The notes beneath the pieces were generated by a model. It made no database searches. It saw only the letters and a program-made list of their open reading frames with translations, and was not told the DNA's origin. Positions 7,601-15,561 of a stretch of 64,000 nt of DNA are shown one piece after another. This stretch comes from JAUSIK01 sp964547875 (GTDB taxonomy: Archaea > Nanobdellota > Nanobdellia > Pacearchaeales > GW2011-AR1), in contig CAZJPE010000004.1 of NCBI GenBank assembly GCA_964547875.1, positions 1 through 64,000 on the forward strand, read 5' to 3'. Each line of letters begins with the position of its first letter. The first letter of the stretch is position 1. The translations under genes and the position numbers were made by a program.

Positions 7601-9950
7601 GATTTCAGGTTCGTCGTTGATGAGTAATGTCTCTATTTTGGAGAATAATATAACAAAAAGAGATACAGGGGCAAGTGTTGTAGGAATATATTTAACTAGT
7701 TTAGCTGATTACTCAAATTTAACTGTAGATAATAATACTGTAGATATGGATAGAAGTGGAACTGCTCTATTAACAACAATTGTTAGAAGAGCTAAATTTT
7801 TAAATAATAGGTTTATAGCTAGAAATTTTGGTTTAGGTATTCAAATTCAATCACAAAGCAATGATAATATGTTCATAGGGAATTTGATAAATTCAAATAT
7901 AGGTGTTGCAGGGATTTATATATCTTCTGGAACAAGCATTAATATAACTTTTTTTGATAACAATATCACAAGCTATAATACAGATGCTGTAGACTGGAGT
8001 GCTATAGTTTTCAATGTAACTTTTATTAATGGGACAATAACTACTACTGGCTCTTCTGGAGCAGTTTTTGATGGCAGAAATGCCATGACAAATCTTAAGA
8101 TAATAGGAATAAATATAACAGCTATAAATTTCTCAAATGGAATAACTACGTCGTCAGTTTCTACAGCAAGCTATAATTTATCGATAGAAATAATTAATTC
8201 AAGTTTTGATATGTTTAAAGCAGGGGCTAATACTACAAAATATGCGACTTCTTCAGATAACGTATTGGGATTTATTAATTTCACAAATACCACATGGAAC
8301 GAAAGAACAAGTTGGGTTAGTAATTTAACTGAGTTTTTAGTCAATTCTAATTGGTATTTAGACGTTTATGTGAATTGGAGTAATGGAACAGTTGCCCCAA
8401 ATGCAAATGTAACAATAATGAGAAACGATGCTAATTTAATTTTTTCAGGATTAACAGGGAGCGATGGTAGAATTGGACAACAAACCTTATGGCAGTATAG
8501 ATTTAATGCGACAAATACCACTGAAAAAAATCTTGGGACAAGACAAGATTGGAATAACTATACAATAAACGTAACTCTGCGAGGAATTAACCAATCTCAA
8601 TCATGGAATATGACAATAAGCAGATATTTAACTTATCAATTTAATGGTTCACAATCTTTTAGCGCGAATATTATTCAAGGAATTAGTTTCTCTAGTATAA
8701 TGAATAGAATAAGTAGTATATTTAGGGCTATTATACAACTTTTATCTCCTAAAGAAATAATAACAAGAGTAAAAGGGATATTTACATCATTAAACCAACA
8801 ATTTAATTTAGTTGCGAATTTAGTCAGGAATTTATTTGGATTCAGGACAATAATAGGGAATGTTGTATTGACGCCAGTAGTTGAGAAATCAGGAGATTTT
8901 TTCAGGGCATTAAGCCAAGGAACTTTCTTGACAGCTGTTTTTGATAAAAGGATAGGGTTTGTGAGGGCTATTTTTGGGCAATTTGATATAGACAATATTA
9001 TTGAAAAAAAATCTTTCTTCTTTAGAATTATTGAAGCGTTATTGAGGATAATTGGGATAAGAGTAGGGCCTGCTGAAGCAGAGCCAACGCCTACTCCTGG
9101 AGCAGGAGCTGGGACAGGTGGAGGTGGCGGAGGCGGTGGAGGAGGAGTCATCACGACAATTAAGAAGTTTAGCCTAGATAAAGATAAAATTAGCGTGACA
9201 TTAAAGCAGGGAGAGGTAAGATTAGTTAGCGTAGAAGTTAAGAATACAGGAAGCCAGAAATTGGCGTTTAATTTGTCCTCTTTAGGATTGGAGGATTTAA
9301 TTAAAATAAGCGAAGAGAGTTTTGATTTGACAGCTGGTGAATCTAAAATAATAGCTCTTGACTTTATTGCGCGCGAGAACAGCATTCCTGATTTATATTT
9401 AGGTAAGATTATTGCTAGAGCAGATAGCATAGAAAAGGAAATTCTAGTTTCTGTAGAAATTGAATCAAAGAGGGCTTTATTCGACGTTAAAGTAGAGATA
9501 CCTGGAGAATTTTCTGTAGTTGAGCCTGGAAATAAACTCTTTGCAGAAATACAAATATTCAATCTACAAAGGATTGGTATAGTTGATGTGGCTGTCAATT
9601 ATATAATAAAAGATTTTGAAGGAAATGTAATACTTAAAGAGGAAGAAACATTGGCTGTAGAGACAAAGGTAAGTTTTGTGAAAGGTTTTATTATACCTTA
9701 TGATGCTGATGATGGCGATTATGTTTTATATGTGAGAGCTAGATACGAGGATAGCGTAGCGAGTGCGAGTGCGTTCTTTAAAGTAGGCAAAATTATTTTC
9801 TTGTCTCCTGAGAGAGTAATAACTTATAGTGTTTTAATTTTTGCGTTAACGTTAATTATGTTAATAATTTATTTTATTATAAAAGCTAGAATAAGGGTGA
9901 TAGAGAAAAGAGACATAATAACGAAGATAAAAAGGTATTATAGAAAATAA
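4659..9950 (+). CDS. Giant LamG / beta-helix surface adhesin, membrane-anchored
   Basis: About 1763 residues. An N-terminal hydrophobic segment (about 10-32) is followed by a beta-rich region, two LamG/concanavalin-like domains (about 210-450 and 510-750), a Cys-containing junction, and a right-handed parallel beta-helix with NosD-like repeats (about 840-1190). Short hydrophobic repeats shared with the first surface protein follow. A PTPTP/poly-glycine linker, a NEW3/CARDB-like stalk and a C-terminal membrane helix complete it. Asn-Xaa-Ser/Thr sites are very frequent, fitting heavy N-glycosylation outside the cell. Start 4659 is chosen over 4647 because GGAGGGG lies just upstream. LamG plus beta-helix suggests carbohydrate or cell-surface binding; the target is unknown. 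Confidence 0.8.
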   Translation: MRNKTGEIIAFMTIIAILVGIIAVLIQIIPAQISGSDTKFGELSSIDDGLKFNYEGKDTKILISSRNSLDIKVNISPYLTSFYNYSGKYKFGFNISIPNNLAGDVIALNLDEIRINFSSEYPLEITNNGVRFYTKSHENDVREYVIYDFSDILENFDVSLTHQRVNNNQIILKFDMSRINFLRGQIVTLDPLISLGNISSASDSYLINLTTEAVYPFTHLFVLNSSVVLYHPFDTENRTNSLNGFTLQDYGRSELDLTMANSSSINDSSCFYGRCLRFSDSSGDYAYRADAGGLDLRNLTISLWINSSGGIPITVGGITGYPIISKGRDPDTASNTINYLLIWNTSNSVEFVFQNSTNSNFTVGIPDILVLGQRYFVSVTHNFTSTCLYLNNTISNCRVGNAFPVTNNVRLGLGTTFNSTSSFFRIGFFNGSIDDLLIMNVPLSSSEISFVYNNQYGKFNSTGQQTFLIQDFAQEGYFNRVNITGTFLQFGGSVLEARLLTWNGSSYNDSIHGFQEKNGSVLIYHFDYEDAFGEKENYTVDYSVYGNNGTNNYTEVDTGRFNLAFKNLGDGFINVQDPDGMLPNNLNYTIALWVKILGNGTSMSSGTPANSSEFAVVADPIIQRGSNAATDMIWFLGYNQSTRRIVFASEGLNTTGGYDKFEALSLSRLNNDTWYHVAVVSSDSSSGSNNLYINNILETTTTGLFPPDTEPSSIMPNIYIGMGSSNRFNPNPVGFCNCMIDELLIFNRTLPAKEIEDIYFAKSYLIRSNTSYVALNNGTLTTTLTINTSVRYGDLQIRYIANNFSYSPFVQDTINLTTWTAATPGGTTCTSNQTNTCLSALNSSCNNRVLYVTADLLSNDTCFTISASNFTLDGNGSSLGYGGILSGVAGIDISADARNVTVKNFRLIWERNIGDTFSNRDGIRITGAGGVSIINNTITVNGTNSEGIRYLSGGNSNRELLIANNTINLIGGTGNAKRGIMISGSSLMSNVSILENNITKRDTGASVVGIYLTSLADYSNLTVDNNTVDMDRSGTALLTTIVRRAKFLNNRFIARNFGLGIQIQSQSNDNMFIGNLINSNIGVAGIYISSGTSINITFFDNNITSYNTDAVDWSAIVFNVTFINGTITTTGSSGAVFDGRNAMTNLKIIGINITAINFSNGITTSSVSTASYNLSIEIINSSFDMFKAGANTTKYATSSDNVLGFINFTNTTWNERTSWVSNLTEFLVNSNWYLDVYVNWSNGTVAPNANVTIMRNDANLIFSGLTGSDGRIGQQTLWQYRFNATNTTEKNLGTRQDWNNYTINVTLRGINQSQSWNMTISRYLTYQFNGSQSFSANIIQGISFSSIMNRISSIFRAIIQLLSPKEIITRVKGIFTSLNQQFNLVANLVRNLFGFRTIIGNVVLTPVVEKSGDFFRALSQGTFLTAVFDKRIGFVRAIFGQFDIDNIIEKKSFFFRIIEALLRIIGIRVGPAEAEPTPTPGAGAGTGGGGGGGGGGVITTIKKFSLDKDKISVTLKQGEVRLVSVEVKNTGSQKLAFNLSSLGLEDLIKISEESFDLTAGESKIIALDFIARENSIPDLYLGKIIARADSIEKEILVSVEIESKRALFDVKVEIPGEFSVVEPGNKLFAEIQIFNLQRIGIVDVAVNYIIKDFEGNVILKEEETLAVETKVSFVKGFIIPYDADDGDYVLYVRARYEDSVASASAFFKVGKIIFLSPERVITYSVLIFALTLIMLIIYFIIKARIRVIEKRDIITKIKRYYRK
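8928..9142 (+). repeat. Copy 2 of the 215-bp shared surface-protein segment
   Basis: Partner of 1083-1297, on the same strand and 7845 bp downstream. The two appear identical by eye across 215 bp including the glycine-rich linker, then diverge abruptly into unrelated stalk sequences, which is a junction expected from domain shuffling or gene conversion. Confidence 0.88.
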
Positions 9951-11468
9951 TTATACTAATTTTCCTGCTTTTGCAAATTGGATTTCGCTGTTTATCAGCT
10001 TTTTCAAGGTTTCTTTTAATTTTTGGATTGGAACGCGAATCTGCTTTTCAGTATCTCTGTCTCTGATTGTTACGTCATCTTTTTTTAAAGAGTCAAAGTC
10101 AATTGTTATTGCATATGGAATGCCCTGCAGAGCGGCTCTTAAATAGCGTCTGCCTATTGAGCTTGTTTCATCATATTCAATTACAAATTCTTTTTCAAGA
10201 ATATTCTTTATTTTTTCGGAAAATTCTACTAGCTCTGGTTTTTTGAGCAGAGGGAATATTGCGATTTCTATAGGAGCCATGCTGTAAGGTATTTTAAATA
10301 TTGTTTTTCCTTCTTTCTCTGATTTTTTTTCGTAAAATAAGTCAATAAGAGCGTAAACTGGGCGGTCTGTCCCAAATGCTATTTCCAAAACATGCGGTAC
10401 AAATTTCTCGTTGTTTTCTCTCTGCGCTTCTAATTTCTGATTTGAGAATTTAGTGTGCTGTTTTAGGTCATAGTCGGTTCTGTCGTGGATGCCGCAAGCT
10501 TCTGTCCAACCGTAATTATTTAGGAGAATTTCTATGTCCCATGCATCTTCTGCATAGAATGCTTTTTCATTAAGAGCATGCTGTCTTAGTCTTATCTTCT
10601 CTTTTGGAATTCCAAATTTCATGAATTGCCTGTAGGCTAGCCAGATGCACCAAGCATATGCCTGGCTTTTGATGAGCTTTGATTTGATGGCATTATCTAT
10701 TTTTATTTCTTTTACAGGCAGTTTTTTTTCCTGCGCCTCTGAACTCCATAGCGAAAGAGCTTCTTTTTTTATTTCATTGTATTTTTTCCAGGAGTTTTTT
10801 TCCAGCGGATCAATGAATATTTGGGCTTCTGCTTGCGTAAACTCGCGCATTCTAAGGATATGCTGTCTTGGAGAAATTTCGTTTCTGTATGCTTTTCCTA
10901 TTTGAAATACGCCAAAAGGCAATTTTTTCCTGAAGTGATTATAATATCGCAGAAATGGCAGATATGTTGCCGTTGCTGTTTCAGGGCGTAAAGATGCTTG
11001 TTGATTAGAGACTTCTGTTTTAATCATGAGGCTTTGCTTTTCTATTTTATTCTCAAAATTTGAATTGCAGTTTGGGCAATGAATCTTTTTTATTAACTTG
11101 AGTAATTTTTCATCTGAAAACGAGTCTGCTTGGATATTCTGCTCTTCTTCTATTAATTTATCTGCTCTGAAGGCTGAGCTGCATTTTTTGCATTTTATTA
11201 TTCTGTCAGAGAATGTGTCAAGATGACCTGAAGCCTTCCATACTATATCTGGGAGGATTGTTGGGCTTTCTATTTCTCTGAAACCATTAGAATTGAACAT
11301 GATTCTTACGGAATTTTCTATTTTATTTTTTAGGAGCTTTCCTAAGGGGCCATAGGTATAAAAGCCTGCTAATCCGCCATAAATCTCAGGGCTTGGACCC
11401 CATATGAGGGCTGCTTCCTGAATAAAGCTTAGAAAGTCTTTTTCTTCGCTATTTTTATCTTTTTTCAT
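9951..11468 (-). CDS. glyS: Glycyl-tRNA synthetase (archaeal/eukaryotic alpha2 type)
   Basis: 505 residues, class II synthetase that charges tRNA-Gly in the cytoplasm. The N-terminal catalytic core has YGGLAGFYTYGPLG, a zinc-type pair of CxxC motifs (CKKC, CPNC), motif 2 RNEISPRQHILRMREF and ETATATYLPF. Motif 3 is near FGTDRPVYALID, and the C-terminal anticodon-binding domain includes SSIGRRYLRAALQGIPYAI. It is somewhat shorter than typical archaeal enzymes of about 570 residues. The gene ends tail-to-tail with the giant adhesin without spacer. Confidence 0.95.
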   Translation of the reverse strand: MKKDKNSEEKDFLSFIQEAALIWGPSPEIYGGLAGFYTYGPLGKLLKNKIENSVRIMFNSNGFREIESPTILPDIVWKASGHLDTFSDRIIKCKKCSSAFRADKLIEEEQNIQADSFSDEKLLKLIKKIHCPNCNSNFENKIEKQSLMIKTEVSNQQASLRPETATATYLPFLRYYNHFRKKLPFGVFQIGKAYRNEISPRQHILRMREFTQAEAQIFIDPLEKNSWKKYNEIKKEALSLWSSEAQEKKLPVKEIKIDNAIKSKLIKSQAYAWCIWLAYRQFMKFGIPKEKIRLRQHALNEKAFYAEDAWDIEILLNNYGWTEACGIHDRTDYDLKQHTKFSNQKLEAQRENNEKFVPHVLEIAFGTDRPVYALIDLFYEKKSEKEGKTIFKIPYSMAPIEIAIFPLLKKPELVEFSEKIKNILEKEFVIEYDETSSIGRRYLRAALQGIPYAITIDFDSLKKDDVTIRDRDTEKQIRVPIQKLKETLKKLINSEIQFAKAGKLV

Positions 11469-11513
11469 GCTAGTTTGTTTACTACTAGCTATTTAAATTA
11501 TTTCTTTAGCGAG

Positions 11514-11687
11514 CTACTTATTCTTTGCCGCAAAGTCTTTTGAGACAACTCTCCAGCACTCATGAGTTCCTGAAGGCGACTTTGTAACAGCAAACATTCT
11601 GCCGCTCTTGTCTACTATTCTATAATTCCCTGTTTTAAATTTTTTCTTTGATTTTACGTCAAAGAATTCTATGTCTTGTTTAGCCAT
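11514..11687 (-). CDS. Small conserved basic protein
   Basis: 57 residues beginning MAKQDIEFFDVKSKKKFKT, basic and probably a small beta fold, with one Cys and two Trp/Phe-rich strands. A strong Shine-Dalgarno GGAGGT (11693-11698, complement) stands just upstream, which is unusual in this mostly leaderless-looking window and argues for a real, well-translated gene. The composition recalls small nucleic-acid- or ribosome-associated proteins, but no family is assigned. Confidence 0.7.
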   Translation of the reverse strand: MAKQDIEFFDVKSKKKFKTGNYRIVDKSGRMFAVTKSPSGTHECWRVVSKDFAAKNK

Positions 11688-11777
11688 GTCATACCTCCTT
11701 TTTGTTTAAATTTTAAGGATTTTGAGGTTTTAAAGTTATTTGTTTTGTTTTTTATGTTTTTATTTTTGTGTTTATAA

Positions 11778-11864
11778 CGAGAGACAAAAATAATTAACCA
11801 AGCTTTTTGTTCTCTCGAATATAGCAAAAGACAAACTGATAAGTTAATTCAGTCTTTTGCTATA
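11778..11864. repeat. Pair of palindromes next to tRNA-Cys (left set)
   Basis: Hairpin 1 (11778-11817) has a CGAGAGA.../...TCTCTCG stem with loop AATTAACCAAGCT. Hairpin 2 (11820-11864) has a 13-bp perfect stem TATAGCAAAAGAC/GTCTTTTGCTATA. Both are repeated at 12033-12116 on the other side of tRNA-Cys, with hairpin 1 inverted there. No coding sequence was found in them. Confidence 0.75.
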
Positions 11865-11867
11865 TGA

Positions 11868-11939
11868 AGCGCACGCCAGGAATCGAACCTGGGGAAAGTC
11901 GGGCTGCAGCCGACTGCAGTGCCATTGTGCCACGTGCGC
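11868..11939 (-). tRNA. tRNA-Cys (anticodon GCA)
   Basis: The cloverleaf closes fully on the minus strand. The acceptor GCGCACG/CGTGCGC has 7 perfect pairs and the discriminator is U. The anticodon stem GTCGG/CCGAC carries loop CTGCAGC (anticodon GCA), and the T stem is CCAGG/CCTGG with TTCGATT. No intron is present. A TATA-like TTTTAAATAA lies about 30 nt upstream. Confidence 0.95.
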
Positions 11940-12032
11940 TCAATTAGAAATGAAAGATTGTTTATTTAAAAGTATTTGTTTGAATTTAATATAGAACATC
12001 TATGCTTTATATTGGAGTTTGATTAACTATAA

Positions 12033-12245
12033 CGAGAGAACAAAAAGCTTGGTTAATTATTTTGTTCTCTCGAATAAAGCAAAAGACGAACTGGTAAATT
12101 ACTTCAGTCTTTTGCTATAACATAATGTTGTGTTATAAAGTAGCTTTAACACTACAGAAAACAAACTTCTGCTTTCAAACCGGAGACATCTTTATTGTTT
12201 GTTTTCTGTCCCACAAACTCTAAACAAAACTCAAGGAGTTTGTGG
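12033..12245 (+). repeat. Palindromes (right set) and structured element copy B
   Basis: The 345-bp space between tRNA-Cys and the next gene contains four palindromes. One has 13-bp stem CGAGAGAACAAAA (12033-12072), whose loop AGCTTGGTTAATT is the reverse complement of the loop at 11778-11817. Stem AGCAAAAGAC/GTCTTTTGCT spans 12078-12116. A 13-bp stem ACAGAAAACAAAC pairs 12154-12166 with 12197-12209. Immediately after it, the perfect 10-bp stem CCACAAACTC/GAGTTTGTGG (12211-12220, 12236-12245) has loop TAAACAAAACTCAAG, matching the loop word seen near 4300, 19940 and 30891. Confidence 0.65.
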
Positions 12246-12284
12246 TATTATAAAATTTATAAAGGGTTTTGCTTATCTATTGTC

Positions 12285-12803
12285 ATGAATTTAAAGTCCA
12301 TGATACTTGAGGAGATGGATGAGGATGAAAGAAAGCTTTATTTTTCTGAGTTTCATTTGGGGGATCCTTTTGCTATGTTTTCTAGGATTGAAAATCCGCT
12401 TTCTTATGTCGGCTATAAGGAATTAATTTTGCAATTTTTAGAGCATCCCAATGCCTCTAAGATAGGAGTAAGAAATACCAGGGAATGGCATTCTTTCTTT
12501 AGAGAGGAGATTGTGGATAATATTTGCAATATTATAGATATTGCAAATTCTGATAGATACAAAAAGAGGCATTTTTATTTGGTTTTTAGAATCCGGGATA
12601 AGGAGAGGCATAAGCCTGCAATATTATATTTTGATGAGCATGAAGAAAGGATCTCTGTTGCAAAGGCTTTTGTTCCTTATTATTTTGAGGACATGTTTAG
12701 GATGAAGAAGACTAAAGATTTTTATAGCGAGAATAAGGCGGTTTCCCCTTGGATAGATGGAAGCCAGTCTAATAAGTTGAAATTTTTAAGGATGTTCAAG
12801 TGA
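12285..12803 (+). CDS. Conserved-looking hypothetical protein
   Basis: 172 residues, soluble, acidic N-terminus (MILEEMDEDERKLYF), no membrane segment and no recognised domain. The start at 12285 is chosen because TATA-like TTTATAAAG (12256-12264) stands about 25 nt upstream; the longer open frame from 12195 would run through the palindromic element. It is a single transcription unit between structured repeats and the AbiE pair. Confidence 0.6.
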   Translation: MNLKSMILEEMDEDERKLYFSEFHLGDPFAMFSRIENPLSYVGYKELILQFLEHPNASKIGVRNTREWHSFFREEIVDNICNIIDIANSDRYKKRHFYLVFRIRDKERHKPAILYFDEHEERISVAKAFVPYYFEDMFRMKKTKDFYSENKAVSPWIDGSQSNKLKFLRMFK

Positions 12804-12941
12804 ATATGTAGGTTGAAAATTCTTTCTGTGCTATAAGACAACATGTGACCCCGACGGGACGGTATCACGAGTGATACACTTCCGTTAATATAAGGAATAA
12901 TATTAGTATGAAGCACTATTCTATGATGTTAATATGATTAT

Positions 12942-13868
12942 TTATTTTAGAATTTCTCTTATGAGGTCATCAGCAAATCCGTTTGTTCTCTTCATAAAAT
13001 CATAGAACTTTTCATCAAGAGGTTGAAGCAAAAGACCATCTTCTGCTCCTAATGCAAATATTGGTTTACTTTCAGCTTTTGCCTTAAGATTTTCTCCATA
13101 TTTCTCATATCTTAGCATAAATCTTGTTTTCTCTAATATTTCATTCTTTAAGTTCTCAATTTTTATTTTGTATCTTTTTTCAATCATATAGAGATCAACA
13201 TAATCCCTTGCTTTTATACCTTTTCGTGTTAGTATTGCTCTCATTTTCTCTATGGCAATTTCTTTGATATCATAGGCGTTAGTATCTATAGTTTCAAGGA
13301 GAACTTCGTTATTAGGAAAAAGAAAACTAAATTCTTTAGCATCGATCTTTTTCTCTTCAAGGATGTTTTTCGCTTTAATCTGTTTTATCTTATTCATGAA
13401 TCTCTCAACATAATTAATTTGAATCTTCATGAATTGGTCGTTTCCAAGTTCAACTGATGTGTACCAAATTTTGAAAGTGGCAAACTTATTATTTCCGCCG
13501 AATTCTATGAATTTCAAGTCTGTCTTATCTGCCCTAAAATTCAGCCCCAGGCGATGAGCAATATTTTCTAGTAGTTTTGCTAGATTTGTTATCTCTTGAG
13601 ATAGTTCTTTTCGTATTTGTTTTTCTGTCTTCTTATCAAAAATCTTCTGTTCTATCCAGCTAAAATCAAGATCTTCAGAGAATCGATAATATCCGAGATA
13701 GCATTTTATTAAACAAGTTCCCCCTTTGAAAACATAATTATTTGAAAAATGTTTATCTTTAAAGAAAAGAGAAAGAATTTGATGTAAAACAAGATCTTTT
13801 TCTAATAAATCTCTTCTTTTGATGCCTGTTTTTGTGGCTATATAGCCGATAATTTCTTTATTAATCAT
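12942..13868 (-). CDS. AbiEii-type nucleotidyltransferase toxin
   Basis: 308 residues. The N-terminal nucleotidyltransferase core shows FKGGTCLIKCYLGYYRFSED followed by LDFS, the GG-T and D-x-D signature of AbiEii/AbiGii toxins. A helical C-terminal region contains RKGIKARDYVDLYMIEKRY, also typical. AbiE toxins belong to type IV toxin-antitoxin and abortive-infection systems and transfer nucleotides. The start overlaps the stop of the upstream antitoxin gene by 4 nt (ATGA). Confidence 0.9.
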   Translation of the reverse strand: MINKEIIGYIATKTGIKRRDLLEKDLVLHQILSLFFKDKHFSNNYVFKGGTCLIKCYLGYYRFSEDLDFSWIEQKIFDKKTEKQIRKELSQEITNLAKLLENIAHRLGLNFRADKTDLKFIEFGGNNKFATFKIWYTSVELGNDQFMKIQINYVERFMNKIKQIKAKNILEEKKIDAKEFSFLFPNNEVLLETIDTNAYDIKEIAIEKMRAILTRKGIKARDYVDLYMIEKRYKIKIENLKNEILEKTRFMLRYEKYGENLKAKAESKPIFALGAEDGLLLQPLDEKFYDFMKRTNGFADDLIREILK

Positions 13869-14494
13869 ATCGAGCTCCTGATAAGTTTCTCTACTGATTT
13901 TGGATAGTGTTTGGCATATATTAAAAGCTTCTTTTTGTTGCAGGCATCTAAATACGAGGAAATTTTATCTTTAATTTCAACATCAGATAGATTATTATAC
14001 TTACCAAAATAAATCATATCTAAAATAGTTTTCTCGGGATCAGAGTAAGTGATTTCTTTAGAGATCATTCCAAAATTTAAAAGATTTTTTTTAGCTTTAA
14101 TAAATCTAACATTATGCCCTAATATTTCAAATGGTTTAGGCCTATAAATCTCATCTGAAATAACATAGTCTATTGTAAAATATTCGTGAGTTAAGGCGTT
14201 TAATTTGAGAGCCGTTTCTAATCCAAAGTACCAATGTTTAACCCCTTTAATGGTCAATGCTTCCCTAATAGCCTCTAAATAATTAATATTAAGTTTGCCT
14301 AACTTTCTTTCTTCTATACTTTTAACATAAAAAACACCTCTTAAAATTCGGATAACATATTCATTTGCTAAAAGATAACCGATTACGGCGCTATAATCTA
14401 AATTAAGAGATTTAGAGTAGGTTTTAAGAGACTCACGAGTAATAAATTTGCCCTTTTCTCTTTCTAATTTGGCCGTTAATAATTTATAGGTCAT
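13865..14494 (-). CDS. AbiEi-type antitoxin / transcriptional repressor
   Basis: 209 residues placed directly upstream of the AbiEii-like toxin. The N-terminal part (about 1-60: LEREKGKFITRESLKTYSKS...) fits a winged-helix DNA-binding domain, and the remainder fits the AbiEi C-terminal domain (YSDPEKTILDMIYFGKYN is characteristic). In studied systems AbiEi represses its own promoter and neutralises the toxin through the C-terminal domain. Two copies of the palindrome CTAATTAG in the promoter agree with autoregulation. Confidence 0.85.
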   Translation of the reverse strand: MTYKLLTAKLEREKGKFITRESLKTYSKSLNLDYSAVIGYLLANEYVIRILRGVFYVKSIEERKLGKLNINYLEAIREALTIKGVKHWYFGLETALKLNALTHEYFTIDYVISDEIYRPKPFEILGHNVRFIKAKKNLLNFGMISKEITYSDPEKTILDMIYFGKYNNLSDVEIKDKISSYLDACNKKKLLIYAKHYPKSVEKLIRSSI

Positions 14495-14515
14495 TTTCTT
14501 ATAATTGACTTATTA

Positions 14516-14538
14516 GTCTAATTAGATTAGATCTAATT
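14516..14538. promoter_or_regulatory. Putative AbiEi operator: two CTAATTAG palindromes
   Basis: CTAATTAG occurs at 14516-14523 and 14531-14538, 15 bp apart start to start, between the AbiEi start (14494) and a TATA-like AATTTATAAAC read on the minus strand. The sites sit across the expected transcription start, where a bound repressor would block the polymerase. The rest of 14539-14730 holds no gene that I can support. Confidence 0.5.
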
Positions 14539-14730
14539 AGTTTATAAATTTATCTTATAGTTGGATATTATCTATATAATTATAATTTGAATTGTAATTA
14601 GATAAAACTTACCTTTTACAATTTATTTATTAAGAGTAAAGGGGGAATGATCCCATGGTAGAATCGAATTGTGATGGCTGTTTTGAGCTACTTCTCACAT
14701 TATTGACTTACAGCTTATATATAATTTTGA

Positions 14731-15468
14731 TTATTGTCGAGCATGCTTCCAAAGTACATTGAAGTACCCTTTATACGACTCATAAACTTCTTTTGATGTG
14801 ATTATCATTGCTATTGGCTCTTCAGTAAATATTATAGTTGCAACGTGATTTGGATAGAGCAGATTAAAGGTAGATGATTCAAATTCATTAGGAATGAGTC
14901 TGATATCAGACAGAGGAAGTTTTTTCTTGCTTATTCCCTCTTTTGTTCTATTATATATCCCATAAAATTTTACTTTTGATTTTACTCTTCTTTCAATGAA
15001 ATGAGGAAGCTCCCATCTTAGAAATTTCTCAAATTTGCCAGCTGACCCATAACCAAAGAGAGTTTTTTCTTTATTATTTTGCTCATAATATCGTGTTATT
15101 TCATTAAGAACGCTTCTTATTCCTTCAATCCCGTCAAAAATCTCTATATGCGGCTTACGAGCAAAAGTTTTCTTTCTTAACTCTTCTAATTCTGATAAAG
15201 ATTCTTTAAAGAGCATTTCTTTATGTTGTAATTTCTTCAAAAGAAGTTGTGGATCAGCGGCTTCAAAATGTTTTGTTCTATTTTTAATGGTATGGCTCAT
15301 AACTCCTTTCTTCTCTAATCTTTTTAGGATAATATAAACAAGTTCTCGCTGGATATTTGCCTTTCTTGATATTTCTCCTGCCACACTTTGTCCAAGTCTA
15401 AGTACAGTTATATAAATAGTAATCTCTTTTGAAGAGAGTCCAAATTCTTGAAGTGCTTCTTGTATCAT
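14731..15468 (-). CDS. TrmB-family transcriptional regulator
   Basis: 245 residues. An N-terminal winged helix-turn-helix (about 5-70: FGLSSKEITIYITVLRLGQS, then EISRKANIQRELVYIILKRL) is followed by a coiled-coil linker (about 75-110) and a ligand-binding-like effector domain. TrmB proteins control sugar or central-metabolism genes in archaea. The gene is divergent from the 15562 ORF, and a perfect inverted repeat surrounds the TATA box of that neighbour, which suggests local regulation. Confidence 0.85.
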   Translation of the reverse strand: MIQEALQEFGLSSKEITIYITVLRLGQSVAGEISRKANIQRELVYIILKRLEKKGVMSHTIKNRTKHFEAADPQLLLKKLQHKEMLFKESLSELEELRKKTFARKPHIEIFDGIEGIRSVLNEITRYYEQNNKEKTLFGYGSAGKFEKFLRWELPHFIERRVKSKVKFYGIYNRTKEGISKKKLPLSDIRLIPNEFESSTFNLLYPNHVATIIFTEEPIAMIITSKEVYESYKGYFNVLWKHARQ

Positions 15469-15527
15469 GTACTATTTAAGTTAAAATGAGATTATAAATA
15501 CTTCTATTGGTGTAAAAAATTTATTAC

Positions 15528-15549
15528 AATTACTTATATAGGAGTAATT
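15528..15549. promoter_or_regulatory. Inverted repeat around TATA box (putative TrmB operator)
   Basis: AATTACT (15528-15534) and AGTAATT (15543-15549) form a perfect 7-bp inverted repeat whose spacer contains TATATA. The TATA box lies about 25 nt before the ATG at 15562. A regulator bound here would directly block TBP. The divergent TrmB gene is the obvious candidate. Confidence 0.5.
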
Positions 15550-15561
15550 AACTACTTATTT

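Noticed and set aside
8675..9598. Long minus-strand ORF of 307 codons opposite the adhesin
   Set aside because: It is the antisense shadow of low-complexity and glycine-linker coding sequence (poly-Pro) and has no domain or promoter.
12804..12941. Hairpin GTATCAC-GA-GTGATAC as a terminator or RNA gene
   Set aside because: Single short palindrome without a T-run or repeats elsewhere; not enough support.
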